Origin: Monomorium pharaonis | Lineage: Eukaryota; Arthropoda; Insecta; Hymenoptera; Formicidae | Assembly: GCF_013373865.1 (NCBI RefSeq) | Contig: NC_050476.1 | Location: 13,559,197 to 13,623,196, forward strand | DNA: 64,000 nucleotides | Direction: 5' to 3' | Shown here: piece by piece, positions 23,376 through 34,153 of the stretch | Position numbering within the stretch: position 1 is the stretch's first letter | How the letters are laid out: every line of letters begins with the position of its first letter | Program-made: the position numbers and the translations under genes | The notes under the pieces: generated by a model | Told to the model about the DNA's origin: nothing | The model's input: the letters and a program-made list of their open reading frames with translations, nothing else | Databases searched by the model: none

Positions 23376-25125
23376 ATAGATAGGTAGATATTCATTTACT
23401 GCGTCCCCTCGGGGTTTGCAGTCTCAACAAATGTCATACATCATATGTCATACGTCAACATTTAATATAAAATATAGTTCAGATACACCTCCCTACGTGC
23501 CCTGGTCATTGTGCGACTTTTACAAACTTCATCTCCCTCCCCTTTTCGACCCTTCTAAATCTCCAAAGTCCCCTTTCTCTTCTCTCCCGTTTCGCCCTTT
23601 TTTTTCTCTCTTCACCCTCTTTCTTCCATTTTTCTCGTTCTTCGCCTATTTTCTTCTTAAATTCTCCTTTCCTCCGTCTTCTTGTCTCTCCTCTCCCTTC
23701 TTCCTTCTCTCATCTCTCTTGTTCTCTATCCTCATTGATTCTGTCATCGGCTCTCTCATCGACCTCTTTCTCCTTTCATTTCGTTATCCACCGCCATCTC
23801 CTTCTCCTCCTTTGACCATCATCCACCTTCGCCATCCTCCGTGTCGTCTATAACATTCCAAATTTGTATCAGCCGATTTTCACATACACCCTTTCTACCC
23901 CTCCCACCCCAGGACCTCATCTCCTTTCCCTCTTCTTCCTCTTCTCCCACCCCTTCTCCCTCTCCTCCTCTTCACCCCACCTCTCTCCCTTACCTCCCAG
24001 ATTCCTCCCACCATCTCTCCCTTTCCTCGTCCCATCCCCATTCCTTCCCGTCCACCCACATACTTCTGTTCCCTACCACCACCTTTTTTACTAGTCTTCT
24101 TTCCTTCCTTGCTCTCTCCAACATTCTCCACCTTATCGTTTTCTTCTTCCACGTTAAATCCTCAACTATCCCTATGCCCCACTTCCTCCTCACTTTTACC
24201 CTTCTACCTAATAACTCCTCTCTGTCTATCAACCTCCTCATTTTTACAAACATCACTACTCCTCCATCCCCGATTCTCTCCATTATTTTACCCACCTCCA
24301 CTACTCTCCCTAATTCTTTTCTCATAATACTCCTCCCTCTCCTCCGCATCCTCTCCCTCCACTCCCTTCCGCAAGACGTTCCTCATTCTCTTCTCTACTA
24401 GCTTTAACCTCTCCTTCTCCCTCTCTCTTTCCTTTTCCTCTCCCTCTCCTCCAATTTTCTTTCCACCCTTCTCCACACTCCTTCCGCCTTCCCTCCCCCT
24501 CTCCACTCTTCTCCGCGTTCCCTCCTCCCATCTCTTCCCCCACTGCACTACCCTTCTTTCCCCCTCCTTCTCCCTTCTCCATCTCCTCGCTCCTTGCTTC
24601 TCCGCTGTCCTTCTTGGTCCTTTGCTTGTCCGCTCCTTGCTTTCCTATACCTTTCTACTCCCCCTGTCTGAGCTCCGGCTCGCCTCTCTTTCTGCACCAT
24701 GCCTCCTTCCTCTGTCCTTTCCGCTGCTCCTCCGCCTCTGTCTCCCTTCTCCTCCTCCTTGTTCTCTCGTCCTGACATCTCCCTCCCCTTCTTTTCCGCC
24801 CTCCTTGTCTTTCCCAGTTCCTCTCCGGTCTTCTTTCTTGCCCTCTCCGGTGTTCTCACCACAAGTAGTTCTTCTCTCTCCCTCTTCCTCCAACATTTCC
24901 CACCATTTTTCTTCACCTCTTCGGTTTCTTCTCTTTTCTTTATCCTTTCCCTTCCTCCCTTCTTCATCCTCCTTGCTTCTCCTTGTCCCCTTTGCTCCTC
25001 CTTGCTTCTCATCCGGCTGATCTCTCCTCTCCTTTCACTTCCCCTTCTTTTCCACTTGTACGTCCGCTCTCTCCATCTCCTTCCTCTCCTTATTCTCCGC
25101 CATCACTCCTCCTTTGCTGATCTGA
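23376..25125 (-). pseudogene. GA-rich LINE relic: ORF1-like region and 3' tail
   Basis: The minus strand is extremely purine-rich and encodes Lys/Glu/Arg/Gly-rich peptide. Around 23990-24250 it reads GIGIVEDLTWKKKTIRWRML then RARKERR, VVVGNRSMWVDGKEWGWDEE, a pattern I associate with the ORF1 or 5' region of ant non-LTR retrotransposons (hydrophobic-E-DLTW...G...V.G...W). The 3' end at about 23376-23420 (minus strand GGGGACGCAGTAAATGAATA then TCTACC TATC TATC) has a short tandem tail typical of I/Jockey/R1-like LINEs. Endonuclease and reverse transcriptase domains are not visible, so the copy is internally deleted. Plus-strand proline/serine-rich frames are shadows. The match is from memory of the motif only. 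Confidence 0.5.
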
Positions 25126-25560
25126 GTGGTTTTCACTTGGACACAGTACAATTGGACACAATGCAAATAGACACGGTGCAAATGGACACAAAATAATGTA
25201 CACGTTTTAAATGGACACGGTTCATTTCGACACAGGAATTTTAGACACAGTAATTTTGTACAAAGGAAAAATAAATTCTGGACAAATTAAAATTTAGATT
25301 AAACACAATTACGATAAAAATGTACACCGTGCAATTAGACACGTAAAATTTGTACACCGTGCAATTAGAGACGTAAAATTTGTACACCGCCAAATTACAC
25401 ATCGTAAAGTTGTACACCATAAAATTGTACACCGTTCATTTAGACACGTAAAAGTTGTACACCGCAGTTGTACACCGCAAACTTGTACACCGCAAACTTG
25501 TACACCGCAAACTTGTACACCGCAAAGTTGTACACTGCAAACTTGTACTTCAGACTTTAG
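25126..25560. repeat. Word array: GACACNGTNCAATTG / GTACACCGCAAACTT
   Basis: At 25136-25260 words of about 14-17 bp of the form GGACACAGTACAATT repeat with drift, and at 25320-25550 the words become GTACACCGCAAACTT and GTACACCGTGCAATTAGACA. Five almost identical GTACACCGCAAACTT words are at 25463-25540. Terminal repeats were not found. The layout resembles one arm of a word-array element of a different family from GGACACAG. Confidence 0.7.
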
Positions 25561-26091
25561 CATCTAAATTGTATTCTCACTTAAAAAATGTTATTAGAAT
25601 AAATATTTTGTTAATTTTATGCAAAACCTTACCATTTATTCAAATTCTTAAACGACCTACCCTTTCTGCTTCTGATTAAAGATTGCACCTGTCCAGTCCC
25701 GAGTTAAAGTGATTCAATTCGCTGACTCGAAATTTGGACCTACGGGGACACGACTCGGAAAACAGGGTTATAATGGGCCTATCGGCACGCTGACCTACAT
25801 TTCCCAATCACAGAAAGTGAGGCACCTACTCTTTCTTAATTTGCGTGCCTATGGGAATTTTACGTTTCGTTACGTCCTTCCCTGCTTTACCTCCACCCCG
25901 TTGAAATATCTTTTCAACCATTTAAATAAAAAATTTAATCCTATAAGCTGGACGTAACAAAATCATTATTTAATTTATTTAAAATAAGTTCCGCGGATTT
26001 TAATTAGTCTTCTACTACAGCCAACATAAAATAATTTTTTAAAACATCCTAATTATTTATTTCGCTAATTTTACAATGCACTTATGTAAAA
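25561..26091. other. No recognisable feature
   Basis: A moderately GC-rich block at 25680-25900 contains no convincing open frame. It could be an LTR piece, but no ends are visible. Confidence 0.4.
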
Positions 26092-26250
26092 CTAATCACC
26101 GAGTATTTGATAATTAAAAAATTTTTTTTTCACATTAAAGAACTCCCGAAATTCTCGTAAAATTGCATATCTCTTTACACTGCCTGAGATGTAAAAAGTA
26201 ATTCTTCGAATTAAATTTTTAGATGACTTTAGAAGTTTTTTGCAAGCTTT
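26092..26250 (-). pseudogene. hAT transposase fragment (same family as 17.2 kb)
   Basis: The minus strand reads SKACKKLLKSSKNLIRRITF then YISGSVKRYAILREFREFFN, colinear with SKACNKLSLYCENL...YISGSPKRCAILHKFQDFFS in the 17.2-kb pseudogene. Only about 50 residues remain. It is embedded in TATACAT-rich DNA. Confidence 0.75.
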
Positions 26251-26950
26251 ACTTACACCCACAAAACATAAAAATATACTCAGTACATACATTGTACATA
26301 CATTTATGTATATTATATATTCCAGGTATATACTTTCTTCATGTAATTTATATACATTGGATGTGAAAAGTATGTGCAAATGAAACCGGGTTAATGTACA
26401 TAAAAGATCCATAGTATATACATATGTATATAATATGTATATTGTATGTATGTATATTCTGTATATACATTTTTATATGTAATATGTATATATTATGTAT
26501 ATACATAAAAATATACTCAGTACATACATTGTACATACATTTATGTATATTACATAATCCAGGTATATACTTTCTTAATGTAATGTATATACATTGAATG
26601 TGAAATGTATGTGCAAATAAAACCGGATGTGTATCTAAATATACCCCACAAAACAATTTGATATACAATGTATATATTATGTATATACATTTATGTGTGT
26701 TGTATATACTATGGTTCTGTATTACACCGTACATCCATTGCATATGAAATGTTATAAGGAAAATATCCATTGCAGATCGGAAGTATATACACATGTATAT
26801 GATTCGTATATTACATGTATATACATAATGTATGTCCATTTATCATTCATTTTATATACATAACATGAACATAGAATGTACATAATACATGCATAATATT
26901 ATACATATGTCCATAGTATATATACATAAGATGTACATAGAATATACATG
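26251..26950. repeat. TATACAT word-array DNA, block 1
   Basis: Dense self-complementary words such as ATGTATATACAT, TACATTGTACATAC and CATGTATATAC in both orientations, interspersed with TTGCAGATCGGAAGTATA and GAACATAGAATGTACATAAT. The same phrases are at 55978-56105. Frames through it (26348-26839) are IYIYMYI-type artefacts. Confidence 0.7.
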
Positions 26951-27125
26951 ATACAAATTTGTGGAGATTGTGTGTTGGTACGGTACCGTACTCGAGGCAC
27001 GGTAGCTAATAAAAATGAGATTCGAGATCTGATTGCGGAGTTGCAAGTAACCTCCTTATATATGCAAGAGAGAATCACTTGACTCCGGAGAAAGGGCTAA
27101 GTTGCACCGTCTAGCGGTGATTGCG
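26951..27125 (+). mobile_element. Non-array segment shared with 61465-61690, LTR-like
   Basis: ATACAAATTTGTGGAGATTG, GTTGCAAGTAACCTCC and TTATATATGCAAGAGAG are also found at 61457-61670. The TATATA box-like phrase and GC-richer content are LTR-like, but ends and target duplication are not resolved. Confidence 0.4.
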
Positions 27126-27190
27126 AAAATTACTCCTTACACGTGAGCGTACAAGTTCATGTTATAAAAGAAAAATATCTTGCATATGAA

Positions 27191-27700
27191 ATGTATATAC
27201 ATTTAACATTGTACGCTGTACATACATATCAAATACATTAATAGATATACACTTTATATACCATAATGTATATTTGAATCATGTATGTGAGATGTATATA
27301 CATTTAACATTGTGCGCTGTATATACATATCAAATACATTAATGGATATACGCTTTATATACTATAATGTATATTCGAATCATGTATGTGAGATGTATAT
27401 ACATTTAACATTGTACGCTGTATATACATATCAAATACATTAATGGATATGCACTTTATATACCATAATGTATATTCGAATCATGTATGTAAGATGTATA
27501 TACATTTAACATTGTGCGCTGTACATACATATTAAATACATTAATGGATATACACTTTATATACTATAATGTATATTCGAATCATGTATGTGAGATGTAT
27601 ATACATTTAACATTGTGCGCTGTATATACATATCAAATACATTAATGGATATACACTTTATATACCATAATGTATATTCGAATCATGTATGTGAGATGTA
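27191..27700. repeat. 101-bp minisatellite, five units
   Basis: ATGTATATACATTTAACATT recurs at 27191, 27292, 27393, 27494 and 27595 and starts a partial sixth unit at 27696, exactly 101 bp apart each time. Units differ at a few positions (GTACGCTG/GTGCGCTG, CCATAATG/CTATAATG). The unit is built from the same TATACAT words as the flanking arrays. Confidence 0.9.
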
Positions 27701-27812
27701 TATACGTTTAACATACAAGATATTTTTTTCACATTATGGAAAAAAAATGCATATACATAGAATATCCGATGTTATATGGGCAATAACACAAGCACACAAA
27801 AACAAGTGATTG

Positions 27813-28158
27813 GTCCGGCGGACTAGATTAGTTAATCTTTATGTATTTTGACCTGTTGAATCCGAATCTAAGGTCAGAATTGCAAAGTTAGCTCGTATCT
27901 CCTGATCTCAAAAAATTTTTTTTTAATGTTAGTCCGGCGGACTAGATTAGTCAATCCTTATGTATTTTGACCCGAAAAATTCAAATCCAAGGTCAGAATT
28001 GTTGAATTAGTTCATTTTTTCTAACCTAAAAAAAATTTTTTCATAAATGTTAGTCCGGCGGATCAGAATAGTCTATTTTTATACATTTTGATTCGCTTAA
28101 TCCAAATTCAAGGTCAGAATTGCTGAATTTGGTCATTTTTCCATAACCTCAAAAAACA
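27813..28158. repeat. Tandem repeat, three units of about 120 bp
   Basis: GTCCGGCGGACTAGATTAGT starts units at 27813 and 27932, and GTCCGGCGGATCAGAATAGT a third at 28053. Each contains TTTTGACC/ATTCG, AAGGTCAGAATTG and a run of A/T before the next unit. Divergence of 15-25 percent suggests an old satellite fragment. Confidence 0.85.
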
Positions 28159-28166
28159 CGTTATAA

Positions 28167-29017
28167 AAGTGAGTCCCAGATGCGCACAGTAATAAACGGA
28201 CACGACAGGCTGAGAAACTCGGACACACTAACAAACGGACACAGACCAAACGGACACAGTAACAAACGAACACAGTGCGAAACGGACACAGACTGTGGCG
28301 AGTCAGGGCTAGGCGCCCCTGACAGTACGCTACCTTAATACAATGTTAGCGAAACAGGACCACGCGCCCCTTGGTAGTAGGCTACCATGGAAACACTGTA
28401 GGAGATTTAAGATCCTACTATCGAAAAACGCGATACGCGTTCGCCACCAGAGGCACCCTTTAGTCAGGAGTAAAGTGACAGCTACCAGTCTTTATAAGGA
28501 GCGACGTCAAACCGGAGAGTCACTCTTTGCTCTCTTAACATTTAGTTACTTTTTCGAAGACCAAAGCATTGCTTTACCACGACTCAGTACATGCTACGGC
28601 GATCACCCTGGAGGAGAATACGACGTTGCGGTGGAGACTTTTGACGCTCACACTCTTGCCCGTCAGGAACACAAGGCCGCCACGAGTGCTACTGACTGAG
28701 GAGGATCGACGGATCTGGAGATACACCTCTCCACGGTACCAACTGCCGGATCTACTGAAGAGCCTCGCCCAAGACAACTGCAGCACAGCCTACCGGACAC
28801 AATGTATCCGTTTGTTACTGTGTCCGTTTGGTCTGTGCGCATTCGGTCTGTGTCCGTTTGTTACTGTGTCCGTTTGTTCTGTGCGCATTCGGTCTGTGTG
28901 CATTTGGTCTGTGCGCATTTGGTCTGGGTCCGTTTCGCATTGTGTCCGTTTGTTACTGTGTCCGTTTCATTCAGCCTGCTGTGTCCGTTTATTACTGTGC
29001 GCATTTGGGACGTTCCC
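28167..29017. mobile_element. GGACACAG-word element B, split by a GC-rich insert
   Basis: Left end GTGAGTCCCAGATGCGCACA; right end inverse (TGCGCATTTGGGACGTTCCC). Flanks CGTTATAA (28159-28166) and CGTTGTAA (29018-29025) match at 7 of 8 bases. The word arrays are interrupted from about 28287 to 28800 by unrelated DNA, and the usual (CA)n/C-rich core is missing. Confidence 0.8.
28287..28800 (+). mobile_element. GC-rich LTR-like insert inside element B
   Basis: It begins TGTGGCGAGTCAGGGC and ends CCTACCGGACACA (TG...CA), contains TTTATAAGGAGCG (TATA-like, about 28491) and differs sharply in composition from the arrays. A BEL/Pao-type solo LTR is plausible. No target duplication is visible. The frames at 28343-28786 are not recognised proteins. 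Confidence 0.45.
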
Positions 29018-29198
29018 CGTTGTAAAAGCAGTTTGGATCACAAATGTTTAATCCAGAGTGTGCAGGCATGTGTAATCACATTATCTGAGGAAAATTCAAT
29101 ACGTATGACAAGTCTGAGTTTCTGTAAATAAATAGCGTAAAAAATTCATCTTCTTTTTTTATTATATACAACTCATTTATTTTCGAAGGTTTGGATTA

Positions 29199-30003
29199 AT
29201 GAACAAACTGAAACCTGGATGTTATAAGTCTAATGAATGCAGATTATTCATCGATTCTTCTAAGAGAAACTTGAAAGCAGTGTTGCTGCACAATACTAAT
29301 GTATATGCCACCATTCCTGTAGCGCACTCGGTAGTGACAAAAGAAGAGTACACAAAACTGAAAACAGTTCTTGAAAAAATTAAATACACAGAACATAAAT
29401 GGCAAACTTGTGGGGATCTAAAAATTCTCACCATATTATTGGGTCAACAATCAGGTTACACAAAAAATCCGTGCTTCATATGTGAATGAGATAGTAGAGT
29501 TCGAACGAACCATTACATAAGAAAAGAATGGCCGACAAGGACATCTTTGCAACCTGGGTCTAAAAACATCATAAATGAACCGTTAGTTGAGCCTTTAAAA
29601 GTTCTTCTTCCATCTCTTCATATCAAATTAGGACTCATGAAACAATGGGTAAAAGCTCTAAATAAAAAATGTGAATGCTATCAGTATTTACAAGAAAAAT
29701 TTTCCAACATTTTCGATGCAAAATTGCGAGAAGGAATTTTCGATAAACTTTAAATATGTAAAATGTTGAGAGACGACAATTTTGTCAGCAAAATAAATGA
29801 AGACGAAAGAGCAACATGACTGAGTTTCAAAAGTGTCACAAAAAATTTTTTAAAAAACCACAAAGGTCAAGATTACAGACAAAGAATAGCGGAAATGATG
29901 GAGAACTATAGAAAACTAGGTTGCTTGATGAATCTTAAGTTGCATTTCTTGGATTCTCATATCGACTACTTCCCAGAAAAACATGATAGAAAAACATATT
30001 GAA
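29199..30003 (+). pseudogene. Decayed copy of a widespread arthropod repeat protein
   Basis: The frame reads ECRLFIDSSKRNLKAVLLHN, EKIKYTEHKWQTCGDLKILT, LLGQQSGYTKNPCFIC, stop, DSRVRTNHYIRKEWP, then INEPLVEPLKVLLPSLHIKL then GLMKQWVKAL, and ends near SHIDYFPEKH. I recognise this as a protein found in many near-identical copies in arthropod genomes (EWRLFIDSSKxSLKAVLLHN ... LPPLHIKLGLMKQFVKAL). I do not know its function; its multicopy nature suggests a mobile-element gene. Two in-frame stops (TGA after FICE, and TGA in RAT-stop-LSF) sit where family members have tryptophan, and another stop follows FDKL. The copy is dead. Confidence 0.6.
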
Positions 30004-30047
30004 CTGTCTGTCGTTTTGTAAATTAAAATAAAAAATCTACAATTTTT

Positions 30048-30458
30048 AATACTTTCAATAATTTTTTCAATTTCACGTTTTGCAAGTAATATTTTTGCAC
30101 TTATCTTGAGCCAGTGGAAGGTCTGTCACAACTTCATTACAGATATCTTGTATCAGTAAAATTAAATAATCTGTGGAATTAAATGTAATATTGTGATCGG
30201 CAAAAAGTGCAGCTATTTTTATTTCAGCACGTTTAATTTTATCTATATAAAATCTATTATTATTCTCTGTGTCTGCAAAATTAGTATTTAAATTTTGAAC
30301 ATTTATGTGTCTTAAATGTTGACCGGATTGTGAATGTCGAACTAAATGTGTCTTGCAGCATGTGATGGCTTTATTGCATGCAATACATAAAGCTTTATTA
30401 ATTTCTGTAGGATGGAAAGGTAACCATCCTTAAAACATGTTTTTATTTAGCCATGATA
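30048..30458 (-). pseudogene. hAT transposase N-terminal fragment
   Basis: The minus strand corresponds to the BED-finger part of the 17.2-kb relic: FKDGYLSILQKL-like start, ALCIACNKAITCCKTHLVRH then SQSGQHLRHI, and KIKRAEIKIAALFADHNITF, ending in the LPLAQDKC stretch. It has frameshifts and is cut at 30458 by the 5'-truncated GGACGTCC element. Confidence 0.75.
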
Positions 30459-31494
30459 GTTTGAACTTCCAGTGGACGTCTATCGGACATCCAATACAGA
30501 GCTAGGGGAAATCCGTAGTTCCGCATTGCGTACGTTCATTGGACTTCCATTAGACGTCGTCAAGGATGTCTAATGGACGTTGTGTGGATCGTTGATGGGA
30601 GCTTTATGGAGCCTCGATGGACGTCTGACGGATGTTTCGTGGATCATTGCGTATAAAAAAAATATGTTTTTAACAAAATGCTAAAGTACTTTTATTCGAG
30701 AATATTTTATACGTAAAATAGCGTTGAGTATAAATATTTCTTGATTAAATGTATTATTATGTTTCTTATAAATATTTTTTTTAACATATCATTTTTTTAA
30801 ATAAAAGTTTTTATTTTGTTCTTCTCATTTTTATCAATCTTTTTTACAGACTGATATAATTCATCAGTCTTGTACTATATGTGGATGGCGAAATCTTACT
30901 TCCTTCTGCGCTCTTGACGAGCACCTTTTATTCACTTAAAAAGTGCATTTTATTCACAAGAAACACACGCCATGTAGCGGTGAGTAGTGAAGGTTTTACG
31001 GAGCCTTGGTGTATGATAGACGGACGTTTCTTTGGATCATTAGTAGAGGAGCTCCAATTCCACGAAACGTCAGTCAGTCGTCCATCGAGGCTCCATCAAA
31101 CCTCTATTAATTATCCGCGTAACGTATAATGGATATCTTTTAAGATGTTTGACAGAAATTTATTATAGAGGTAAGACGGATCATCTTTCTGACTGTCACC
31201 ATGGAAGTAAATATCCCATAGAGCTTTGGAAGTTTAGTGGATTTCTAATGGATGTCTATCTAACTTCCATCATGGAAGTAAACATCCAATGGAGCTATAG
31301 AAATTTACTGGATCTCTAATGAACGCCCATCTGACTTCTACCATAGAAGTAAACATCCATTAAAGCCATGGAAGTTTACTGAATTTCTAATGAACGTCCA
31401 TCTGACTTCCATCATAGATGTGGACGTCCTATGGATCTATAAAGGTTGAGTGGACGCCCATTTGACATCCACTGGATGCCAATTTCCATGTGGG
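30459..31494. mobile_element. 5'-truncated copy of the CCCACATAGAAAT element
   Basis: It begins within the GTTTGAACTTCCAGTGGACG phrase (about 45 bp inside the intact left end) and ends CCAATTTCCATGTGGG, with GGACGTCCATC/CATGGAAGT words throughout 31050-31480. The central tRNA-like segment is not present. It is shorter than the 1.71-kb full copies. Confidence 0.75.
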
Positions 31495-31753
31495 AAATTT
31501 TCTAATTTTTTCTTCAGCTTTTTTTTCAATGTTAGACTCCATCATGCTATATTATATTATTTATTATATTATTATATTAACATACTATTACATATTATCT
31601 ACTATATTCCCAGAAAACAAGGTAACGTCAAATGACGTTTTAATAACGACTTAGTGAGGTCTTTGACGTTATTAAAATATCATTGAAACGTTATTTAACA
31701 TCATTTATTTGCTGGATTAATTAATCAAAATATACTTACCTTACAGCGAATTA
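31495..31753. other. AT-rich spacer with a few AACGTC words
   Basis: TAACGTCAAATGACGTTTTA near 31621 resembles the GACGTC-word family, but no ends are visible. Confidence 0.4.
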
Positions 31754-31761
31754 ATCAAGAT

Positions 31762-32365
31762 GGGAGCGTCCCAGATGCGCACAGTAATAAACGGACACAG
31801 CAGGCTGAGTAAAACGGACACAGTAACAAACAGACACAGTAATAAACGGACACAGTAACAAACGGACACAGTAACAAACGGACACAGTAACAAACGGACA
31901 CAGACCAAATGCGCACAGAGCGAAACGGACACAGTAACAAACGGACACAGACCAAATGCGCACGGACCAAATGCGCACACTGCACATGCGCACACTGCAC
32001 GTGCGCACGGACTAAATGCAATCCATATACATTGCAAGCAGAGTAAAGTCCACATAGGTTAGCGACTTGGACGGGGTGAATGCGGGAGGGAGCCGAAGGC
32101 CTCCCTTGCACCCTCCCTGTGTGTGTGTGTGTGTGTGTCTGTGTGTGTGTGCGCGTGCAAAGCATTCACCGCATCACATGGGTTTGCGACTTTCCGTGTG
32201 TGCATTTGATCCGTGCGCATGTGCAGTGTGCGCATTTGGTCTGTGTCCGTTTCGCAATGTGTCCGTTTCCCACTGTGTCCGTTTATTACTGTATCCGTTT
32301 GGTCTGTGTCCGTTTCACTCAGCTTGCTGTGTCCGTTTATTACTGTGCGCATCTAAGACTCACTC
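31762..32365. mobile_element. GGACACAG-word element C, 8-bp TSD ATCAAGAT
   Basis: It starts GGGAGCGTCCCAGATGCGCA and ends CGCATCTAAGACTCACTC, flanked by ATCAAGAT at 31754-31761 and 32366-32373. The left arm has about 10 words including two TGCACATGCGCAC-type words. The core carries ATTGCAAGCAGAGTAAAGTC, a GGACGGGGTGAATGCGGGAG tract, (GT)n and TGCAAAGCATTCACCGCATC; the right arm is a shorter array. Confidence 0.88.
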
Positions 32366-32519
32366 ATCAAGATATATCCTTTATCCCGTTAACATCCCGT
32401 CAATATCGCGCCAAGAATTCTCTGTGTCACGTGTATATATACACGTACCTCTCTTCTCCGCCGCACATGCGCAAAACCACGTATTTGCCATGTAGCGCCC
32501 AAATCGGAGCAATAGTAAA

Positions 32520-33130
32520 AATATAGTCACTCAAAATGGAATGACATCTCACTTTTTATAAGAATGAATTTTTCGCTCAATAAGTCTTTATTCGATTGGA
32601 GTGCATGTATTGTTCGAATAAAGTGAACGTTTCACTTTTCTTGGAGCAAATTGTTCACTCAATTAAAGTAAGTATTTCATAAAAGTATTATGCGGCTTCT
32701 CCCACATCAGACATCTCCGCGATTGCCAATTAGTGCGCGCCGCCGTGAGTATGCGGCTTAACTTTTACGTAGCTTAACTTTTACGTACTTTTATAGTTAA
32801 CTTTCGTAGAAGAAAGTTAATTATTGCTTGTCCTAATTGTGCTGCGAATGGTCTTTATGTAGCGTGTCGGCTGCATCTTACCCCTGAGGGAGTTAAGCCG
32901 CCTGTCAACGGCGCCGTGCACTAACTGACGAACAAGTGCGTGGCGTGTCTTGTACGGCGCAAACGCAGTAAAGTGATTTCAATTATGACTAAAATATTCA
33001 CTTCAAGAAAACATTCTCTCCAAAATAAAAGGTGAAAATGTACACTTCTTGATGAAGAGTGAAGAAATTCTGTAAAAGTGAGAAGTAACTCCAGTTCAAG
33101 TGACTCGGTATCTGACCTCATATTACTTCA
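32520..33130. repeat. Element related to 40516-40915 (opposite orientation)
   Basis: ATGACATCTCACTTTTTATA, GCGCGCCGCCGTGAGTATGC and CTTTATGTAGCGTGTCGGCT then GCATCTTAC are inverted at 40516-40870. The outer parts are rich in TTCACTTTT/AAAAGTGA words, and the two sides (32530-32690, 32990-33120) are roughly inverted, suggesting another foldback family. Confidence 0.5.
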
Positions 33131-33246
33131 AGTGAGATTTTTACTTTAAAATATCTATAGAGATTTCGTATTCCTGCACACTTGTACAGTAATACTATTA
33201 AATCTTATGTGATACAAGTTTATTTTGTCTGCATTATATAAAAATC

Positions 33247-33400
33247 GAGTAAGTCCCAGATGCGCACAGTAATAAACGGACACAGCAAGCTGAGTGAAAC
33301 GGACACAGTAACAAACAGACACAGACCAAATGCGCACAGACCAAATGCGCACGGACAAAATGCGCACAGTCGCAAACCCATGTGGTGCAGAGAATGCTTT

Positions 33401-33446
<46 letters not shown>

Positions 33447-33662
33447 GCGGAGGGGGGCTTTGCCCCCCTCCCACACCCACCCCGTTGGTTGAGGTGCCCT
33501 GAGAAGTCGCAACCCATGTGGTAAGTTGGTCTGTTGGTCACTGTGTCCGTTTGGTCTGTGCGCATTTGATCCGTGCGCATTTGGTTCGTGCGCATTTGGT
33601 CTGTGTCCGTTTCACTCAGCCTGCTGTGTCCGTTTTTTACTGTGCGCATCTGAAGTGCTCCC
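33247..33662. mobile_element. GGACACAG-word element D, 8-bp TSD TAAAAATC
   Basis: Start GAGTAAGTCCCAGATGCGCA, end inverse ...GCGCATCTGAAGTGCTCCC; TAAAAATC at 33239-33246 and 33663-33670. It is the shortest full copy, with about four words per arm. The core has GTCGCAAACCCATGTGGT, (AC)n running into (GC)n at 33406-33449 and GGGGGGCTTTGCCCCCC followed by a C-rich tract; two bases are missing from the right GGGAC. Confidence 0.88.
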
Positions 33663-33774
33663 TAAAAATCATAGTATTCGTAAATTGATTATCCTTTAAA
33701 AATCATGTACATTGTGTTAAATGTAGTATAATATTTTAATCAATCTAAATTTTTAATACAAATATTTTCACATA

Positions 33775-34058
33775 GAAGCAGATTTATCCACAAATTATTC
33801 TCGTGGACACAAATTTATTTTATATCACGACGACGTTTTTTATTCTAGAAATATACTTGTAAAGTTTCTATAAATATTTCTTAATAAATATGTATTCACA
33901 AAAAATCTAATAGATATTTCAAGGATAAAAGAATTCGATGTAGTAATGAAAAAAGAACATTGCATCCACGTGGATAACTTGTGGAAAAACCAGCATCCAT
34001 GTAATCCATATAAATCACTTAAATTCCACGTGGATATCACGTAACTGTTTTATTAGGG
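33775..34058. mobile_element. Partial CCCAATAAAACAG element
   Basis: It ends CGTAACTGTTTTATTAGGG, the inverse of the left end of the element at 40314, and shares TCCACGTGGATAAC, AAAGAATTCGAT and AATATTTCTTAAT phrases with 40330-40500. It consists of CCACGTGG words. Its other end is not seen. Confidence 0.55.
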
Positions 34059-34153
34059 ACGCTATCCGTGTTCTTATGGGACTCTCGAATACCCGTGTTC
34101 TTAAAGGTTAAGTATCGCAAAATTCAAATTAGGTTGTGATTAGAGTTGAATTA

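Noticed and set aside
23416..25196. Long plus-strand serine/proline/leucine-rich frames
   Set aside because: They are the complement of a purine-rich LINE coding strand and reflect CT bias; the recognisable peptide is on the minus strand.
26348..26839. 163-residue tyrosine/isoleucine-rich minus-strand frame
   Set aside because: Product of TATACAT words; no membrane-protein or domain pattern beyond the repeat.
28343..28699. 118-residue frame in the insert of element B
   Set aside because: No recognised motif; it lies in LTR-like DNA with TG...CA ends and overlaps frames on both strands.
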